From: Casp-actino8 sp001510455
GTDB taxonomy: Bacteria > Actinomycetota > Acidimicrobiia > Acidimicrobiales > Ilumatobacteraceae
Direction: 5' to 3'
NCBI GenBank assembly: GCA_027592035.1
Contig: JAQCIK010000010.1
Span: 1-64,000, forward strand
DNA length: 64,000 nt
Below are positions 1 to 7,656 of the stretch, in pieces. Under the pieces are notes generated by a model. That model saw nothing but the letters and a program-made list of their open reading frames with translations. It was not told where the DNA came from and ran no database searches. The first letter of the stretch is position 1; every line of letters starts with the position of its first letter. The translations under genes and the position numbers were made by a program.

Positions 1-1
1 C

Positions 2-100
2 GATACGTCGATTCCACTGGAACGGGGGCAGGTGCACGTTCGGAGCGACAAGCACACCGTCGAGTTCCGACGAATCCTCGAACGACTCGTGACTCTCTGA
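2..100 (+). CDS. C-terminal fragment of an unknown protein
   Basis: An open frame enters from the left edge and ends with TGA at 98-100, giving 32 residues that end in ILERLVTL. The start and most of the gene lie outside the window. The tail is rich in Arg and Leu and shows no motif that identifies a family. It converges on the gene at 104-652 with a gap of only 3 bases, which is typical of this compact genome. Function unknown. Confidence 0.55.
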   Translation, partial: DTSIPLERGQVHVRSDKHTVEFRRILERLVTL

Positions 101-103
101 CCG

Positions 104-652
104 TCAGATCCGCTCGAATTCGAGCAACGCCTCTTCCTGGTTCGGCCCGTTCATCTGAACGTGAAGACGGTTGGTGTCGATGAAGTGACGATGCACTTCG
201 GGACCGTGCGGGGCCGTCACGTTCACCACCAATTCCTCGCCCACGAAGATGGCGGTCTTGGTCACCGGACCAGTGATCGATTCGGTGGCGAACACCGTCT
301 CGCCGTCGGCAGTGATGGTGTCGAGGCGTCGTTCGGTGCGCTTCTTTCCGCGCCAGCGCACGATCTGCGAGATGGTGACCACTCCATCTTTCAGCCCGAA
401 GGTCGTGACCGACCGATGGAAGAAGTGATCGATTTCGTCATCGATGTCATCGGCCGACATACCTCGCGCCGCCAGCCATTCTCGGTAGCCGGTGTGAGCG
501 ACGAGCTTCCAGGTGCCGCGCCAGGCGTACACCGGACCCGACACTTTGGTACGTCGCTGACCCGTGCGCGGTTTGGCCGAGAAAAGACCGCGCATCGCTC
601 CGACCTTGGCGCGTTGGAGGAGCATGTCGGGATTGAACAGGCGGGGCTGCAC
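104..652 (-). CDS. Lipocalin / fatty-acid-binding-protein-like (calycin) protein
   Basis: This 182-residue protein is not a standard bacterial family that I recognise at once. Residues 46-60 read GTWKLVAHTGYREWL, which strongly resembles the first strand and helix of the cytosolic fatty-acid-binding proteins. The rest is a run of short alternating strands ending in LLEFERI, as expected of a ten-strand beta-clam. The first 45 residues are basic and lack a signal peptide, so the protein is probably cytoplasmic. Start: GTG at 652, because a TAGGGT hexamer lies 6 nt upstream (leaderless pattern). Ligand binding is inferred from fold similarity only; other calycins such as nitrobindin-like or DUF1794 proteins are alternatives. 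Confidence 0.6.
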   Translation of the reverse strand: MQPRLFNPDMLLQRAKVGAMRGLFSAKPRTGQRRTKVSGPVYAWRGTWKLVAHTGYREWLAARGMSADDIDDEIDHFFHRSVTTFGLKDGVVTISQIVRWRGKKRTERRLDTITADGETVFATESITGPVTKTAIFVGEELVVNVTAPHGPEVHRHFIDTNRLHVQMNGPNQEEALLEFERI

Positions 653-658
653 GACCCA

Positions 659-664
659 ACCCTA
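659..664 (-). promoter_or_regulatory. -10 hexamer TAGGGT for the FABP-like gene
   Basis: TAGGGT on the minus strand sits 6 nt before the GTG at 652, with no Shine-Dalgarno sequence between. It fits the TANNNT leaderless pattern seen across the window. Confidence 0.5.
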
Positions 665-673
665 CATCGGCCC

Positions 674-679
674 TAGCCT
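674..679 (+). promoter_or_regulatory. -10 hexamer TAGCCT for the DUF2256 gene
   Basis: TAGCCT lies 7 nt before the ATG at 687. With the minus-strand hexamer at 659-664 it forms a compact divergent promoter. Confidence 0.5.
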
Positions 680-686
680 GCACCGA

Positions 687-1064
687 ATGGGCGACCGCGA
701 TGACAAGTTCTGTGTCTCGTGTGGTCGTCGAATCGAATGGCGCAAGAAGTGGGAGCGCTCGTGGAGCGAGATCCGCTTCTGTTCCGACCGGTGTCGGCGT
801 GATCGTCCAGGTGAACTCGATCGTGCACTCGAGTCGATGATCCTCGCTCTTCTCGAGACCCGAGCCAACGGCGCCACCATCTGTCCGAGCGAAGCGGCCC
901 GGGCCGTCGCTGACGACTGGAAACCTCTCATGGAGCGAACTCGTTCGGCGGCTCGACGTCTCGAGGTATCGGGGGCTATCGACATCGTTCAGGGTGGACG
1001 AGTGGTCGACCCGTCCGCTGCCAAAGGTCCGATTCGGCTACGACGAAGGAGTTCCGGTGCGTGA
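687..1064 (+). CDS. DUF2256 + DUF3253 fusion protein, zinc-ribbon type
   Basis: The 125-residue product starts with two Cys pairs (CVSCGRR near residues 9-15, CSDRCRR near 32-38) around a Trp/Lys-rich stretch (WRKKWERSW), the signature of DUF2256. It continues into a helical DUF3253-like part with ICPSEAARAV. These two domains are often found fused. The paired cysteines suggest a structural zinc site; the helical part may contact nucleic acid, but the function is unknown. The ATG at 687 is chosen over upstream in-frame starts because it lies 7 nt after TAGCCT. The 3' end overlaps the next gene by 8 nt, suggesting translational coupling. Confidence 0.75.
   Translation: MGDRDDKFCVSCGRRIEWRKKWERSWSEIRFCSDRCRRDRPGELDRALESMILALLETRANGATICPSEAARAVADDWKPLMERTRSAARRLEVSGAIDIVQGGRVVDPSAAKGPIRLRRRSSGA
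1045..1051 (+). promoter_or_regulatory. Ribosome binding site GAAGGAG of the methyltransferase gene
   Basis: GAAGGAG with a 5-nt spacer precedes GTG 1057. It favours 1057 over the upstream ATG at 994, which would lie deep inside the previous gene. The same 12-mer (GAAGGAGTTCCG) precedes the start at 25917. Confidence 0.6.
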
Positions 1065-1674
1065 TCTCGACCCACACGGTGAAGAATCTGCACCGGATCA
1101 CCAGTTCGGGGCCGAGTACTACCGGAGGTTCTATGGGAAAGGTGGGGTGCACGATCGACGCAAGATCGCCCAGCTCGCCTCCGCCGTTCACGGAATGTGC
1201 GCATGGTGGGGTGTCACCCCTCACTCGGTCCTCGACGTGGGTGCCGGCCTCGGCCTGTGGCGCGACTGGTACCGCGCCACTCACCCGCGTGTGAAAGTCG
1301 TGTCGACCGACATCAGCGAACATGCGTGCGCGAAATACAGCCACGAGCACCGAGACATTGCATCCTGGACGCCATCGCGATCGTTCGATCTCGTCATCTG
1401 CCACGGAGTTCTGCAATATCCCGACGACGTCTCCACCACGTCGGCCATTTCGAATCTGGCCGCCGCTTGTCGACACGTGCTGTATCTCGAAGTGCCGACT
1501 TCACTCGACTTCCGCACCGTCGTCGATCCCGACGCCACCGACATGGACGTCAACCATCGCTCGGGCAAGTGGTACCGCGAGCGACTCGATCCCTACTTCA
1601 AACAGGCCGGGTCCGGTCTGTGGGTACGCCGAGGTGGCGGTGTTCTCCTCTACGAACTCGAACGTTCGCGCTGA
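1057..1674 (+). CDS. Class I SAM-dependent methyltransferase
   Basis: The product is about 205 residues. It carries VLDVGAGLGLW, the glycine-rich SAM-binding motif I, followed by an acidic residue after beta-2 (VVSTDIS) and a post-motif stretch FDLVICHGVLQYPDD typical of Methyltransf_11/25 enzymes. It is cytoplasmic and lacks membrane segments. The substrate cannot be read from the sequence. It overlaps the DUF2256/DUF3253 gene by 8 nt and has its own strong Shine-Dalgarno site, so it is probably co-transcribed with that gene. It converges with the saccharopine dehydrogenase-like gene 3 nt away. Confidence 0.85.
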   Translation: MRDLDPHGEESAPDHQFGAEYYRRFYGKGGVHDRRKIAQLASAVHGMCAWWGVTPHSVLDVGAGLGLWRDWYRATHPRVKVVSTDISEHACAKYSHEHRDIASWTPSRSFDLVICHGVLQYPDDVSTTSAISNLAAACRHVLYLEVPTSLDFRTVVDPDATDMDVNHRSGKWYRERLDPYFKQAGSGLWVRRGGGVLLYELERSR

Positions 1675-1677
1675 GAA

Positions 1678-2961
1678 CTAGCCACGCAGCGGGCGACGCA
1701 CCGGACGATCCCAGCCGGGCTGACCGGTCGGCTTGGGTCCGGGCCACAGACGTGGACCCATCTCGACCATGCCGTGATGCGAACCGTATTCACCCAACAA
1801 GTTCAGATACGGCGCTGCGTCGAAGGCCTCGGGGCCTCGCACACCGGTGCCCTTCCACGTTCCGTTCGACATCAGTTCGAGAGCCACGACCGGACAGATC
1901 GCGGTCTGCCACAGCACCGCTTGCGAGCCCCATTCGCGCATGGTGGTCTCGTTGTCGGCCACGTGATACAGGTAGACCTCACGCGGACTTCCGTCGTACG
2001 TTCCCTTCACCCAGATGCCGGCACACGTCTTCCCGGCCATGATGTGGCCGAGTTTGGCCGGGTTCGGCAGAACGGCCGCCAACACGTCTCGTGGGGCCAC
2101 GTGCACGTCGCCCACTCGAACCGGCACGACTGAATCGAGGCCGAGGTAGGCGAACGTCTTCAAGAAGTCGATGAACTCGGCACCGAGTCCGTACTTGAAG
2201 GTGACACGATTGCAGTCGACTTCGCGCGGAATGAGGAGAACCTCTTCGTGCTCGACGTTGACGCATTCGACCGGTCCGATTCCCGCCGGGAAATGGAAGA
2301 TCTCCGGTTCGCTGAAGCAATCGGTGGTGTAGAGGCCGCGTTCCTTCTCCCAGATGATCGGAGGATTGAGACACTCTTCGATCGTCGTCCAGATCGAGAA
2401 AGTGGGCGCGAACTCGTAGCCGTCGATCGACAGATTCGAACCATCACGAACACCGATCTCGTCGATCGTGTCGAAGAGAACGTCGGCGGCGTAACGCGCG
2501 AACACATCGGAGAGACCCGGTTCGATACCCATACCGACGAGAGCCAGAATTCCCTTGTCTCGCCAGGCCTCGTGAGCGGCCAATTGAGCTTCACCGAGCG
2601 GTACGCCGACCAGGTTGTACGGATCGGTCGGGTGCGGCTTGCTGAGATTCATGGCCATGTCGAGGTAGTTGGTTCCGGCCTCGAAACAGGAGTCGAAAAT
2701 GACTTCGTTGAGTCGTGGGTCGCAAGCGTTGACAACGACATCGGCCTTGGTGGCCGAGATCATGTCGACAATGGCCTTCTTGTCACGCGCATCGAGTTCG
2801 ACGGCACGAAAACGCGACGGGTCGTCCAGTTCGGCGACAGCCTTCTCCGCAGTGGAGAGGTAGAGGTCGGCGAGAACGAACTCCGTGAAGAAGGACCGGG
2901 TTTCAGCAATCGAGGCCATGGAAGCCCCGACGCCGCCTGCGCCGATCACCAGGATGTTCAT
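1678..2961 (-). CDS. Saccharopine dehydrogenase-family NAD(P)-dependent oxidoreductase
   Basis: The 427-residue protein begins MNILVIGAGGVGASMA, the N-terminal Rossmann dinucleotide site of the LYS1/LYS9 family, followed by DADVVVNACDPRLN-like and GTNYLDMA segments usual in these enzymes. Relatives include saccharopine dehydrogenase, lysine 6-dehydrogenase and carboxynorspermidine dehydrogenase; the length (about 400-430) fits the last two better than yeast-type LYS9. The exact substrate is undecided. The gene is transcribed divergently from the SnoaL-like gene across a 75-nt gap containing a perfect palindrome at 2980-2999. Confidence 0.8.
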   Translation of the reverse strand: MNILVIGAGGVGASMASIAETRSFFTEFVLADLYLSTAEKAVAELDDPSRFRAVELDARDKKAIVDMISATKADVVVNACDPRLNEVIFDSCFEAGTNYLDMAMNLSKPHPTDPYNLVGVPLGEAQLAAHEAWRDKGILALVGMGIEPGLSDVFARYAADVLFDTIDEIGVRDGSNLSIDGYEFAPTFSIWTTIEECLNPPIIWEKERGLYTTDCFSEPEIFHFPAGIGPVECVNVEHEEVLLIPREVDCNRVTFKYGLGAEFIDFLKTFAYLGLDSVVPVRVGDVHVAPRDVLAAVLPNPAKLGHIMAGKTCAGIWVKGTYDGSPREVYLYHVADNETTMREWGSQAVLWQTAICPVVALELMSNGTWKGTGVRGPEAFDAAPYLNLLGEYGSHHGMVEMGPRLWPGPKPTGQPGWDRPVRRPLRG

Positions 2962-2979
2962 CAGTCGTCCAATTCATGA

Positions 2980-2999
2980 ACGTTCCGAGAGCGGAACGT
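2980..2999. promoter_or_regulatory. Perfect palindrome (8-4-8) in a divergent promoter region
   Basis: ACGTTCCG-AGAG-CGGAACGT lies midway between the divergent starts at 2961 and 3037. Its symmetry and place suggest an operator for a dimeric regulator. The regulator is not identifiable from the window. Confidence 0.45.
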
Positions 3000-3024
3000 G
3001 CCTTCGTTCTAGCCCGAAGTCCCC

Positions 3025-3030
3025 TACGAT
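3025..3030 (+). promoter_or_regulatory. -10 hexamer TACGAT for the SnoaL-like gene
   Basis: TACGAT ends 6 nt before GTG 3037, with no ribosome binding site between: leaderless pattern. Confidence 0.5.
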
Positions 3031-3036
3031 CGCACC

Positions 3037-3483
3037 GTGAGTCGCGATATTGACGCGAGATTGAAGCGCATCGAGGGGATCCTCGAGATTCAGCAGTTGT
3101 TCGTCGACTACGGCCTGGCCCTCGATGCGGGGGATTTCGCCGCGTATGCCCAGGTCTTCGCCGAAAACGGTGAACTCGACCTCGGTCCCATCGGAACGGC
3201 CATCGGACGCCCGGCGATCGAAGAACTGATGTCACGCACCATGGAAGGTCGGGTCGGGACCTCGTTCCACATCGTGAGCAGTCCGCAGATCCATTTCGAC
3301 GACGACGATCACGCGACCTCACAGGTGATGTGGACGGTGGTGCACCGTCAAGAGAACGGCGAGCCCAAACTCACGATGATGGGACGACACGTCGACCGTC
3401 TCGTGCGCGAGAGCGGATCGTGGAAGATCGCGTCACGTCGCGGTCTGATCGACCTGCCGAGCACGTACCGCGACCAGAGTTAG
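3037..3483 (+). CDS. SnoaL-like / NTF2-fold protein
   Basis: The 148-residue product has the SnoaL_4 layout: an N-terminal helix pair (LKRIEGILEIQQLFVDYGLALDAGD), the typical D-x-x-x-Y-x-x-x-F-A-x-x-G-E start of the cone fold (DFAAYAQVFAENGELD), then strands ending in SWKIASRRGLIDLPSTYR. Members are small cytoplasmic cyclases, isomerases, hydratases or ring-hydroxylating dioxygenase beta subunits; which applies here cannot be told. The divergent saccharopine dehydrogenase-like gene may share its control through the palindrome between them. Confidence 0.75.
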   Translation: MSRDIDARLKRIEGILEIQQLFVDYGLALDAGDFAAYAQVFAENGELDLGPIGTAIGRPAIEELMSRTMEGRVGTSFHIVSSPQIHFDDDDHATSQVMWTVVHRQENGEPKLTMMGRHVDRLVRESGSWKIASRRGLIDLPSTYRDQS

Positions 3484-3487
3484 AGGT

Positions 3488-3892
3488 TCACGACTCCTGG
3501 ATCACGGTCGGCAGCGCCGTCGACCAGTCACGATCGGCGTCGATCAGCCGCAACACGTCGGGATGAAGCCGGTTCTCCACGAGTGACCACAGGCCCGAGC
3601 GGGCAGCCCGCTCGGCCGTGGTCTCGAATCGTCCCGAGGATCGCCACGCTTCGAGTTCGTCCATCTGGACGAAGTGAACGGCCCGACCCCACGCTTCGGG
3701 CTCGGAGCGATGCAACCACGACAGGAGCGACACCATGTGTCGACCGTCGGGAACGAACCCCATGACGTCCGTCCACCACTCGAGACCCAACTTCTTCACG
3801 CACCACTGCGCGTCGGGCTCGGCACGCCCGTCGTGGCCGTCGAGTGCCGGGTGCACTTCGATTCCCGACATGTCGAGTGCGACGAGGCTCAT
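3488..3892 (-). CDS. Hypothetical protein, 134 residues
   Basis: I do not recognise this family. The protein is acidic and Trp-rich (WCVKKLGLEWWTDVMGF, WLHRSEPEAW, WSLVENRL), with no signal peptide or membrane segment. Its start overlaps the stop of the upstream LOG gene by ATGA (3889-3892), so the two are translationally coupled and likely share a transcript. The helical C-terminal half ends in TALPTVIQES. It converges with the SnoaL-like gene 4 nt away. Confidence 0.65.
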   Translation of the reverse strand: MSLVALDMSGIEVHPALDGHDGRAEPDAQWCVKKLGLEWWTDVMGFVPDGRHMVSLLSWLHRSEPEAWGRAVHFVQMDELEAWRSSGRFETTAERAARSGLWSLVENRLHPDVLRLIDADRDWSTALPTVIQES

Positions 3893-4647
3893 GCCGCCCG
3901 GGCCCGACTCTGTTCACCGAGCGCACGAATGGGTCGGAGGCGGTGATACAAGCGAAAGCGCTCGACCGCGTGCAACTTGATGTGGGCCATGGCGGCGTCG
4001 ACATCGTCGGTGACGAGCAGGAGATCGAGATCGCCGGGCGAAATCATGCCGGTGTCGTTCATGTGATCGATCTGAGCGAGCAGAGGTGTCCAGAATTCCT
4101 TGCCCATGAGGACCACCGGGAAGTCCTGCACCTTGCCGGTCTGGATGAGCGTGAGGGATTCGAAGAGTTCGTCGACGGTTCCGAACCCGCCCGGCATCAC
4201 GACGAAGGCGTACGAATACTTCACGAGCATCATCTTGCGTACGAAGAAGTAGTTGAAGTCGATGCTCACGTCGAGATACGGATTGGGCATCTGCTCGTGC
4301 GGTAGCTCGATGTTGCAACCGATACTGCATCCACCGGCTTCCTTCGCCCCACGATTGGCGGCCTCCATGATCCCTGGGCCTCCCCCGGTCATGACGGCGA
4401 ATCCCATGTGGCTGGCCGCAGCACCAACCTCGCGGGCCAACTCGTAGTGGGGATGTCCCTCCTGCAGGCGGGCCGATCCGAAGACCGTGATGCATGGTCC
4501 GGCGAAGTGCAGGGAACGGAATCCGTGCAGGATCTCACGGGTCACCCGGAAGATCGTGCGCAGTTCACGTCGACGGAGGCGTGGCCCTCCGAGAAAGAGG
4601 CGGTCACGCGACCAACGTGACTTTCGACCCTCGTCGTTCACGTTCAT
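3889..4647 (-). CDS. LOG family protein (TIGR00730 type), nucleoside-monophosphate phosphoribohydrolase-like
   Basis: The protein (about 252 residues) has the two LOG signatures: GGGPGIMEAANRGAKEAGG and PGGFGTVDELFE, the latter carrying the catalytic Arg/Glu region of cytokinin riboside 5'-monophosphate phosphoribohydrolases. The fold is a cytoplasmic Rossmann-like domain. An extra N-terminal basic stretch precedes ITVFGSARL. An upstream ATG at 4668 would overlap the start of the divergent gene, so ATG 4647 was preferred. In bacteria this family hydrolyses AMP-type nucleotides or cytokinin precursors. The downstream hypothetical gene overlaps by ATGA. Confidence 0.85.
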   Translation of the reverse strand: MNVNDEGRKSRWSRDRLFLGGPRLRRRELRTIFRVTREILHGFRSLHFAGPCITVFGSARLQEGHPHYELAREVGAAASHMGFAVMTGGGPGIMEAANRGAKEAGGCSIGCNIELPHEQMPNPYLDVSIDFNYFFVRKMMLVKYSYAFVVMPGGFGTVDELFESLTLIQTGKVQDFPVVLMGKEFWTPLLAQIDHMNDTGMISPGDLDLLLVTDDVDAAMAHIKLHAVERFRLYHRLRPIRALGEQSRARAA

Positions 4648-4696
4648 ACCGGCAAGACTGCCACTCATGGACCCTCATGTGCACGGCAGCCATGTC

Positions 4697-5026
4697 ATGA
4701 ACGAACTCGTCCCGATCGCTCGCGACCTCCGGCATGCCATTCCCGACGTGATGAAGGAATTCTCCGATCTGCACGGCGCGGCCATGAAATCCGGAGCCCT
4801 CGACACCAAGACGAAGGAACTCATCGCTCTCGCCATCGGAATCACCTCCCAGTGCGACGGTTGTATCGCCGCTCACGCCCGCGGTGCCGCCAAACACGGT
4901 GCCACCGAGGCCGAAGTCGCCGAGGCGATCGGCGTCACCGTGCTCATGGCCGGCGGACCGGCCACCGTGTACGGACCTCGAGCGTTCGCTGCGTTCCGTG
5001 ACTTCGCGAACTCACGCCCCACCTGA
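4697..5026 (+). CDS. Carboxymuconolactone decarboxylase / AhpD-like protein
   Basis: The protein of about 109 residues has the core AhpD-like motif KTKELIALAIGITSQCDGCIAAHARGA: a CxxC pair with a His three residues after the second Cys, as in AhpD-type thiol reductases. It is small, all-helical and cytoplasmic. The motif suggests redox (peroxidase-coupled) activity rather than lactone decarboxylation. ATG 4697 is preferred because the alternative at 4667 shares bases with an alternative start of the divergent LOG gene. The exonuclease III gene follows after 12 nt, so they may be co-transcribed. Confidence 0.85.
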   Translation: MNELVPIARDLRHAIPDVMKEFSDLHGAAMKSGALDTKTKELIALAIGITSQCDGCIAAHARGAAKHGATEAEVAEAIGVTVLMAGGPATVYGPRAFAAFRDFANSRPT

Positions 5027-5038
5027 CAACCTGGAGAC

Positions 5039-5881
5039 GTGCCGAAGAAAACTCGCCTCACCATCGCAACCGTCAACGTCAACGGCATCCGCGCCGCCGT
5101 GAAGAACGGGATGGAGGGGTGGGTCACCGAGCGTCAACCCGACATCGTGACGATGCAGGAGATTCGCGCGCCGGACGCAATGGTGTCCGATCTCGTTCGC
5201 GGAATCACCGGACCGAAATGGTCGGTGGTCCACGACGAATGTGAGTTCAAGGGACGAGCGGGAGTGGCCGTAGCCGCCAAGAAGCCGATCACCGCATCCC
5301 GATCCGGTTTGAAGACTCATTCCAAGAAGAACGCCAAGGTGTACAACGACACCGGGCGTTGGATCGAGGCCGATCTCGACACTCCCGACGGCAAGGGACT
5401 CACGGTGATTTCGGCCTACGTGCACACCGGCGATGCCGAGCAGCCCGACAAGATGAAAGAGAAACTCGCCTTCATGTGGGCGGCCAAGGAACGGCTCGCT
5501 TCTCTACTGGCCAGTAATCGTCATGTATTGCTCACCGGCGACCTGAACGTCGCCCACCGGGAGTTCGACATCAAGAACTGGAAGGGCAATCTGAAGAGTG
5601 CCGGTTTTCTCCCCGAAGAACGGGTCTGGTTCGACGAGCTGTTCGACGAAGTCGGATTGGTGGACGTCGCCCGTCAGTTGAGTGGTGACGGACCCGGCCC
5701 GTACTCGTGGTGGTCGTGGCGTGGCAAGGCTTTCGACACCGATGCCGGTTGGCGGATCGACTACCACATCGCCTCTCCTGGTCTGGCCGACGCTGCTCTC
5801 GCCACTTCGGTCGATCGGGCTCCGTCATATGCCGAACGGTGGTCGGATCACGCACCGGTCGTGGTCACGTACGCACTCTGA
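5039..5881 (+). CDS. xthA: Exodeoxyribonuclease III (AP endonuclease)
   Basis: The 280-residue enzyme matches XthA along its length: TIATVNVNGIRAA at the start, the metal-binding Glu in TMQEIRAPD, the catalytic LLTGDLNVAHREFD (Asp and Asn), WRIDYHIAS, and the C-terminal SDHAPVVVTY with the catalytic His. It repairs abasic sites and removes blocked 3' ends in DNA. GTG start at 5039, 12 nt after the AhpD-like gene. The last 34 nt overlap the 3' end of the convergent membrane-protein gene, so transcripts of the two run into each other. Confidence 0.93.
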   Translation: MPKKTRLTIATVNVNGIRAAVKNGMEGWVTERQPDIVTMQEIRAPDAMVSDLVRGITGPKWSVVHDECEFKGRAGVAVAAKKPITASRSGLKTHSKKNAKVYNDTGRWIEADLDTPDGKGLTVISAYVHTGDAEQPDKMKEKLAFMWAAKERLASLLASNRHVLLTGDLNVAHREFDIKNWKGNLKSAGFLPEERVWFDELFDEVGLVDVARQLSGDGPGPYSWWSWRGKAFDTDAGWRIDYHIASPGLADAALATSVDRAPSYAERWSDHAPVVVTYAL

Positions 5882-6777
5882 CGCTGTCGCCGCACCACGA
5901 GCGTGGTGAACACGAGACCGGCCACCCCCACCAGCACGATCGCCACCCCCTGCAGCAGGTCGTTGTCGATGTTGTTGGTGAGATACACCACGATGCTGAT
6001 CACGGTGACTGCCGATCCACCGATGATCTGTTCGATGCGATTCCACTGCATACCCGTCCAGAGCAACAGAGCACCGATGCCAAGAGCGGGTAGCAGGCCG
6101 TCGAGACCGGAATATTCGTCGAGCCATTGGGGCACCGATGAGAACACCGTGACCACACCGGCGATACGAATCAGGATCGCGGCACCGTAGTCACCTTGAC
6201 CGAGCCCGATCAGCAGTGAGCCGCCGATCAGGAATGGTATGGCACCGATACCGAAGTCGAGATTCGCCAATTCGACGAATCCACCGCAGATGGCCATGGT
6301 GGACGGGATCACGATGATCGCCGACGAGAACTCGGTGAACCGAACGCGTACGAGTGCCCACACCACACCGAGTGACCCTCCACTCACGGCGATGATCGCA
6401 CCGTCGACATCGGCATTCGCAAGAAGCATGGCACCACCGGCGATCAGAGCTCCGAGCGACACGATCTCGCAGAATTCGCCGGCCCGACGTCGCCACCCCT
6501 CGTGACGCCACAACTGGAAGGCGATCACTCCGAACACGGCCGAGGCAGCGAGGAGCGAGATCGCGATGATCGTTTCGGATGCTTCCTCGAACAACGCCAC
6601 CACCACGCGGATCAGTCCGACTCCGATGATGAGAACGGCGATGTACGACAGGAGTTCGCGCCACAGAATTTTGAACCGCGGTGCGCTCAGGATCTCGTCG
6701 GCTTCGTTGAACGACAAGCGGTGACTGGCCACCATCTGGTCGACCACTTCACGCTGAGTACGGATCTCCATCGTCAT
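5848..6777 (-). CDS. Multi-pass membrane protein, DUF2157-like
   Basis: The 309-residue protein has a soluble N-terminus of about 35 residues (MTMEIRTQREVVDQMVASHRL) followed by roughly nine or ten hydrophobic segments separated by very short loops, as in DUF2157 or related poorly known membrane proteins. A strong Shine-Dalgarno sequence GGAGGT precedes the start, so this is one of the leadered genes. The 3' end overlaps exonuclease III by 34 nt on the other strand. The role is unknown; no catalytic motif is seen. Confidence 0.65.
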   Translation of the reverse strand: MTMEIRTQREVVDQMVASHRLSFNEADEILSAPRFKILWRELLSYIAVLIIGVGLIRVVVALFEEASETIIAISLLAASAVFGVIAFQLWRHEGWRRRAGEFCEIVSLGALIAGGAMLLANADVDGAIIAVSGGSLGVVWALVRVRFTEFSSAIIVIPSTMAICGGFVELANLDFGIGAIPFLIGGSLLIGLGQGDYGAAILIRIAGVVTVFSSVPQWLDEYSGLDGLLPALGIGALLLWTGMQWNRIEQIIGGSAVTVISIVVYLTNNIDNDLLQGVAIVLVGVAGLVFTTLVVRRQRQSAYVTTTGA

Positions 6778-6855
6778 GTTGCACCTCCGATTCGTGCACT
6801 GTGGCAGCGATATCGGTGAGCGAGGTGTCGGGAACGACAGAAAGTGGCGGCTGTC

Positions 6856-7212
6856 CTAGGCGCGGTTCGCCTGGCGATAACTGCGATACACGGCGAGCAG
6901 AGCGTCCTTCTGCTCGGGTGAGAGATCGGGGTCGGCAGCAATGGCCGTTTCGGTGGACGACGCCACCGACTCGGCATCGTCGAGCATGCCGGCGCGCTCC
7001 AACAACTCTTCGGCCGACACGTTGAGGGCTTTCGCGATCGAGCGGACCACACGAACCGAGGGTTCGTGCAGTCCGCGTTCGATCTGCGAGAGATAGGGAT
7101 TCGAGACCTGTGCCAACTCCGAGAGCTGGCGCAGACTCATCTTGGCCAGTTGTCGTTGATGACGAATGGCAGAACCGAGAGCGCCGAGGCGACTCTCCCA
7201 GTCGTCGGCCAT
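6856..7212 (-). CDS. XRE-family transcriptional regulator (Rv0474-like)
   Basis: The 118-residue protein has a clear Cro/C1 helix-turn-helix at residues about 15-70 (LAKMSLRQLSELAQVSNPYL, then SQIERGLHEPS). The C-terminal part holds an acidic linker and DLSPEQKDALLAVYRSYR. It lies 3 nt after the HbhA-like gene and is co-transcribed with it. The same gene pair is found in mycobacteria (Rv0474 next to Rv0475/hbhA, from memory), which supports the call. It may act on the palindrome at 7599-7611 upstream of the operon; that is inference. Confidence 0.85.
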   Translation of the reverse strand: MADDWESRLGALGSAIRHQRQLAKMSLRQLSELAQVSNPYLSQIERGLHEPSVRVVRSIAKALNVSAEELLERAGMLDDAESVASSTETAIAADPDLSPEQKDALLAVYRSYRQANRA

Positions 7213-7215
7213 CGG

Positions 7216-7584
7216 TCAGGCGCTGGCGGTCGCCTTGGCGGCCGACTTCTTGGACGGCTTCTTGGTGGCCTTCTTGGCGGCGGCCTTCTTGGCCGGCTTG
7301 ACCTCGGTCTGACCAGTCACCGTGCGGACGGCCTTGCTCACGAACTCGGCCTGGGTGTGCAGAACCGTCTTGGCGAACTCGACGTTCTTTTCGACCGCGG
7401 TCTCGATGACGGCCGGAACCGGAACCGACGGCAGATCGACCTTCGGAACTCGGGCGGTGACGGTGGCTCGGGCCTTGTCGGAAGCCGAGCGGACGGTGCT
7501 GACGCCCTTTTCCAGGGCCTTCAGGGCCAAAGCATTGTTGCGCTCGAGGCGCTCGATGACGGTGGTGCGGTTGAGTGTCTTCAT
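7216..7584 (-). CDS. HbhA / phasin-like protein with Lys-Ala-rich tail
   Basis: The product is about 122 residues: an amphipathic helical region (residues 1-95, with VEKNVEFAKTVLHTQAEFVSKAV similar to phasins) and a tail of about 25 residues built from KKAAAKK/KKPSKK repeats. This layout resembles mycobacterial heparin-binding hemagglutinin HbhA, which also binds lipid bodies. The basic tail could bind DNA, polyphosphate or sulfated glycans. ATG 7584 is chosen because TACCGT lies 7 nt upstream. The XRE regulator follows in the same transcript. Confidence 0.7.
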   Translation of the reverse strand: MKTLNRTTVIERLERNNALALKALEKGVSTVRSASDKARATVTARVPKVDLPSVPVPAVIETAVEKNVEFAKTVLHTQAEFVSKAVRTVTGQTEVKPAKKAAAKKATKKPSKKSAAKATASA

Positions 7585-7591
7585 GACTGGA

Positions 7592-7597
7592 ACGGTA
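7592..7597 (-). promoter_or_regulatory. -10 hexamer TACCGT for the HbhA-like/XRE operon
   Basis: TACCGT on the minus strand ends 7 nt before ATG 7584; no ribosome binding site is seen. Confidence 0.5.
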
Positions 7598-7598
7598 C

Positions 7599-7611
7599 CA
7601 AGCACTGCTTG
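7599..7611. promoter_or_regulatory. Perfect palindrome upstream of the HbhA-like gene
   Basis: CAAGCA-C-TGCTTG abuts the -10 hexamer at 7592-7597 on its upstream side, in the spacer region. It is a good operator candidate for the XRE regulator encoded in the same operon (autoregulation is inferred). Confidence 0.4.
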
Positions 7612-7656
7612 ATTTACCTAGCGGAGCCTTGTGCGTCCGGTCACAGCCATCGACCC

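Noticed and set aside
2248..2979. Plus-strand frame of 243 codons opposite the saccharopine dehydrogenase-like gene
   Set aside because: Same shadow pattern. The minus-strand protein has a clear Rossmann motif and family features.
5848..5881. Frameshift or misassembly at the 34-nt overlap of exonuclease III and the membrane-protein gene
   Set aside because: Both C-termini look complete; convergent overlaps of 9-34 nt recur in this window (39253-39268, 56590-56612, 61078-61086).
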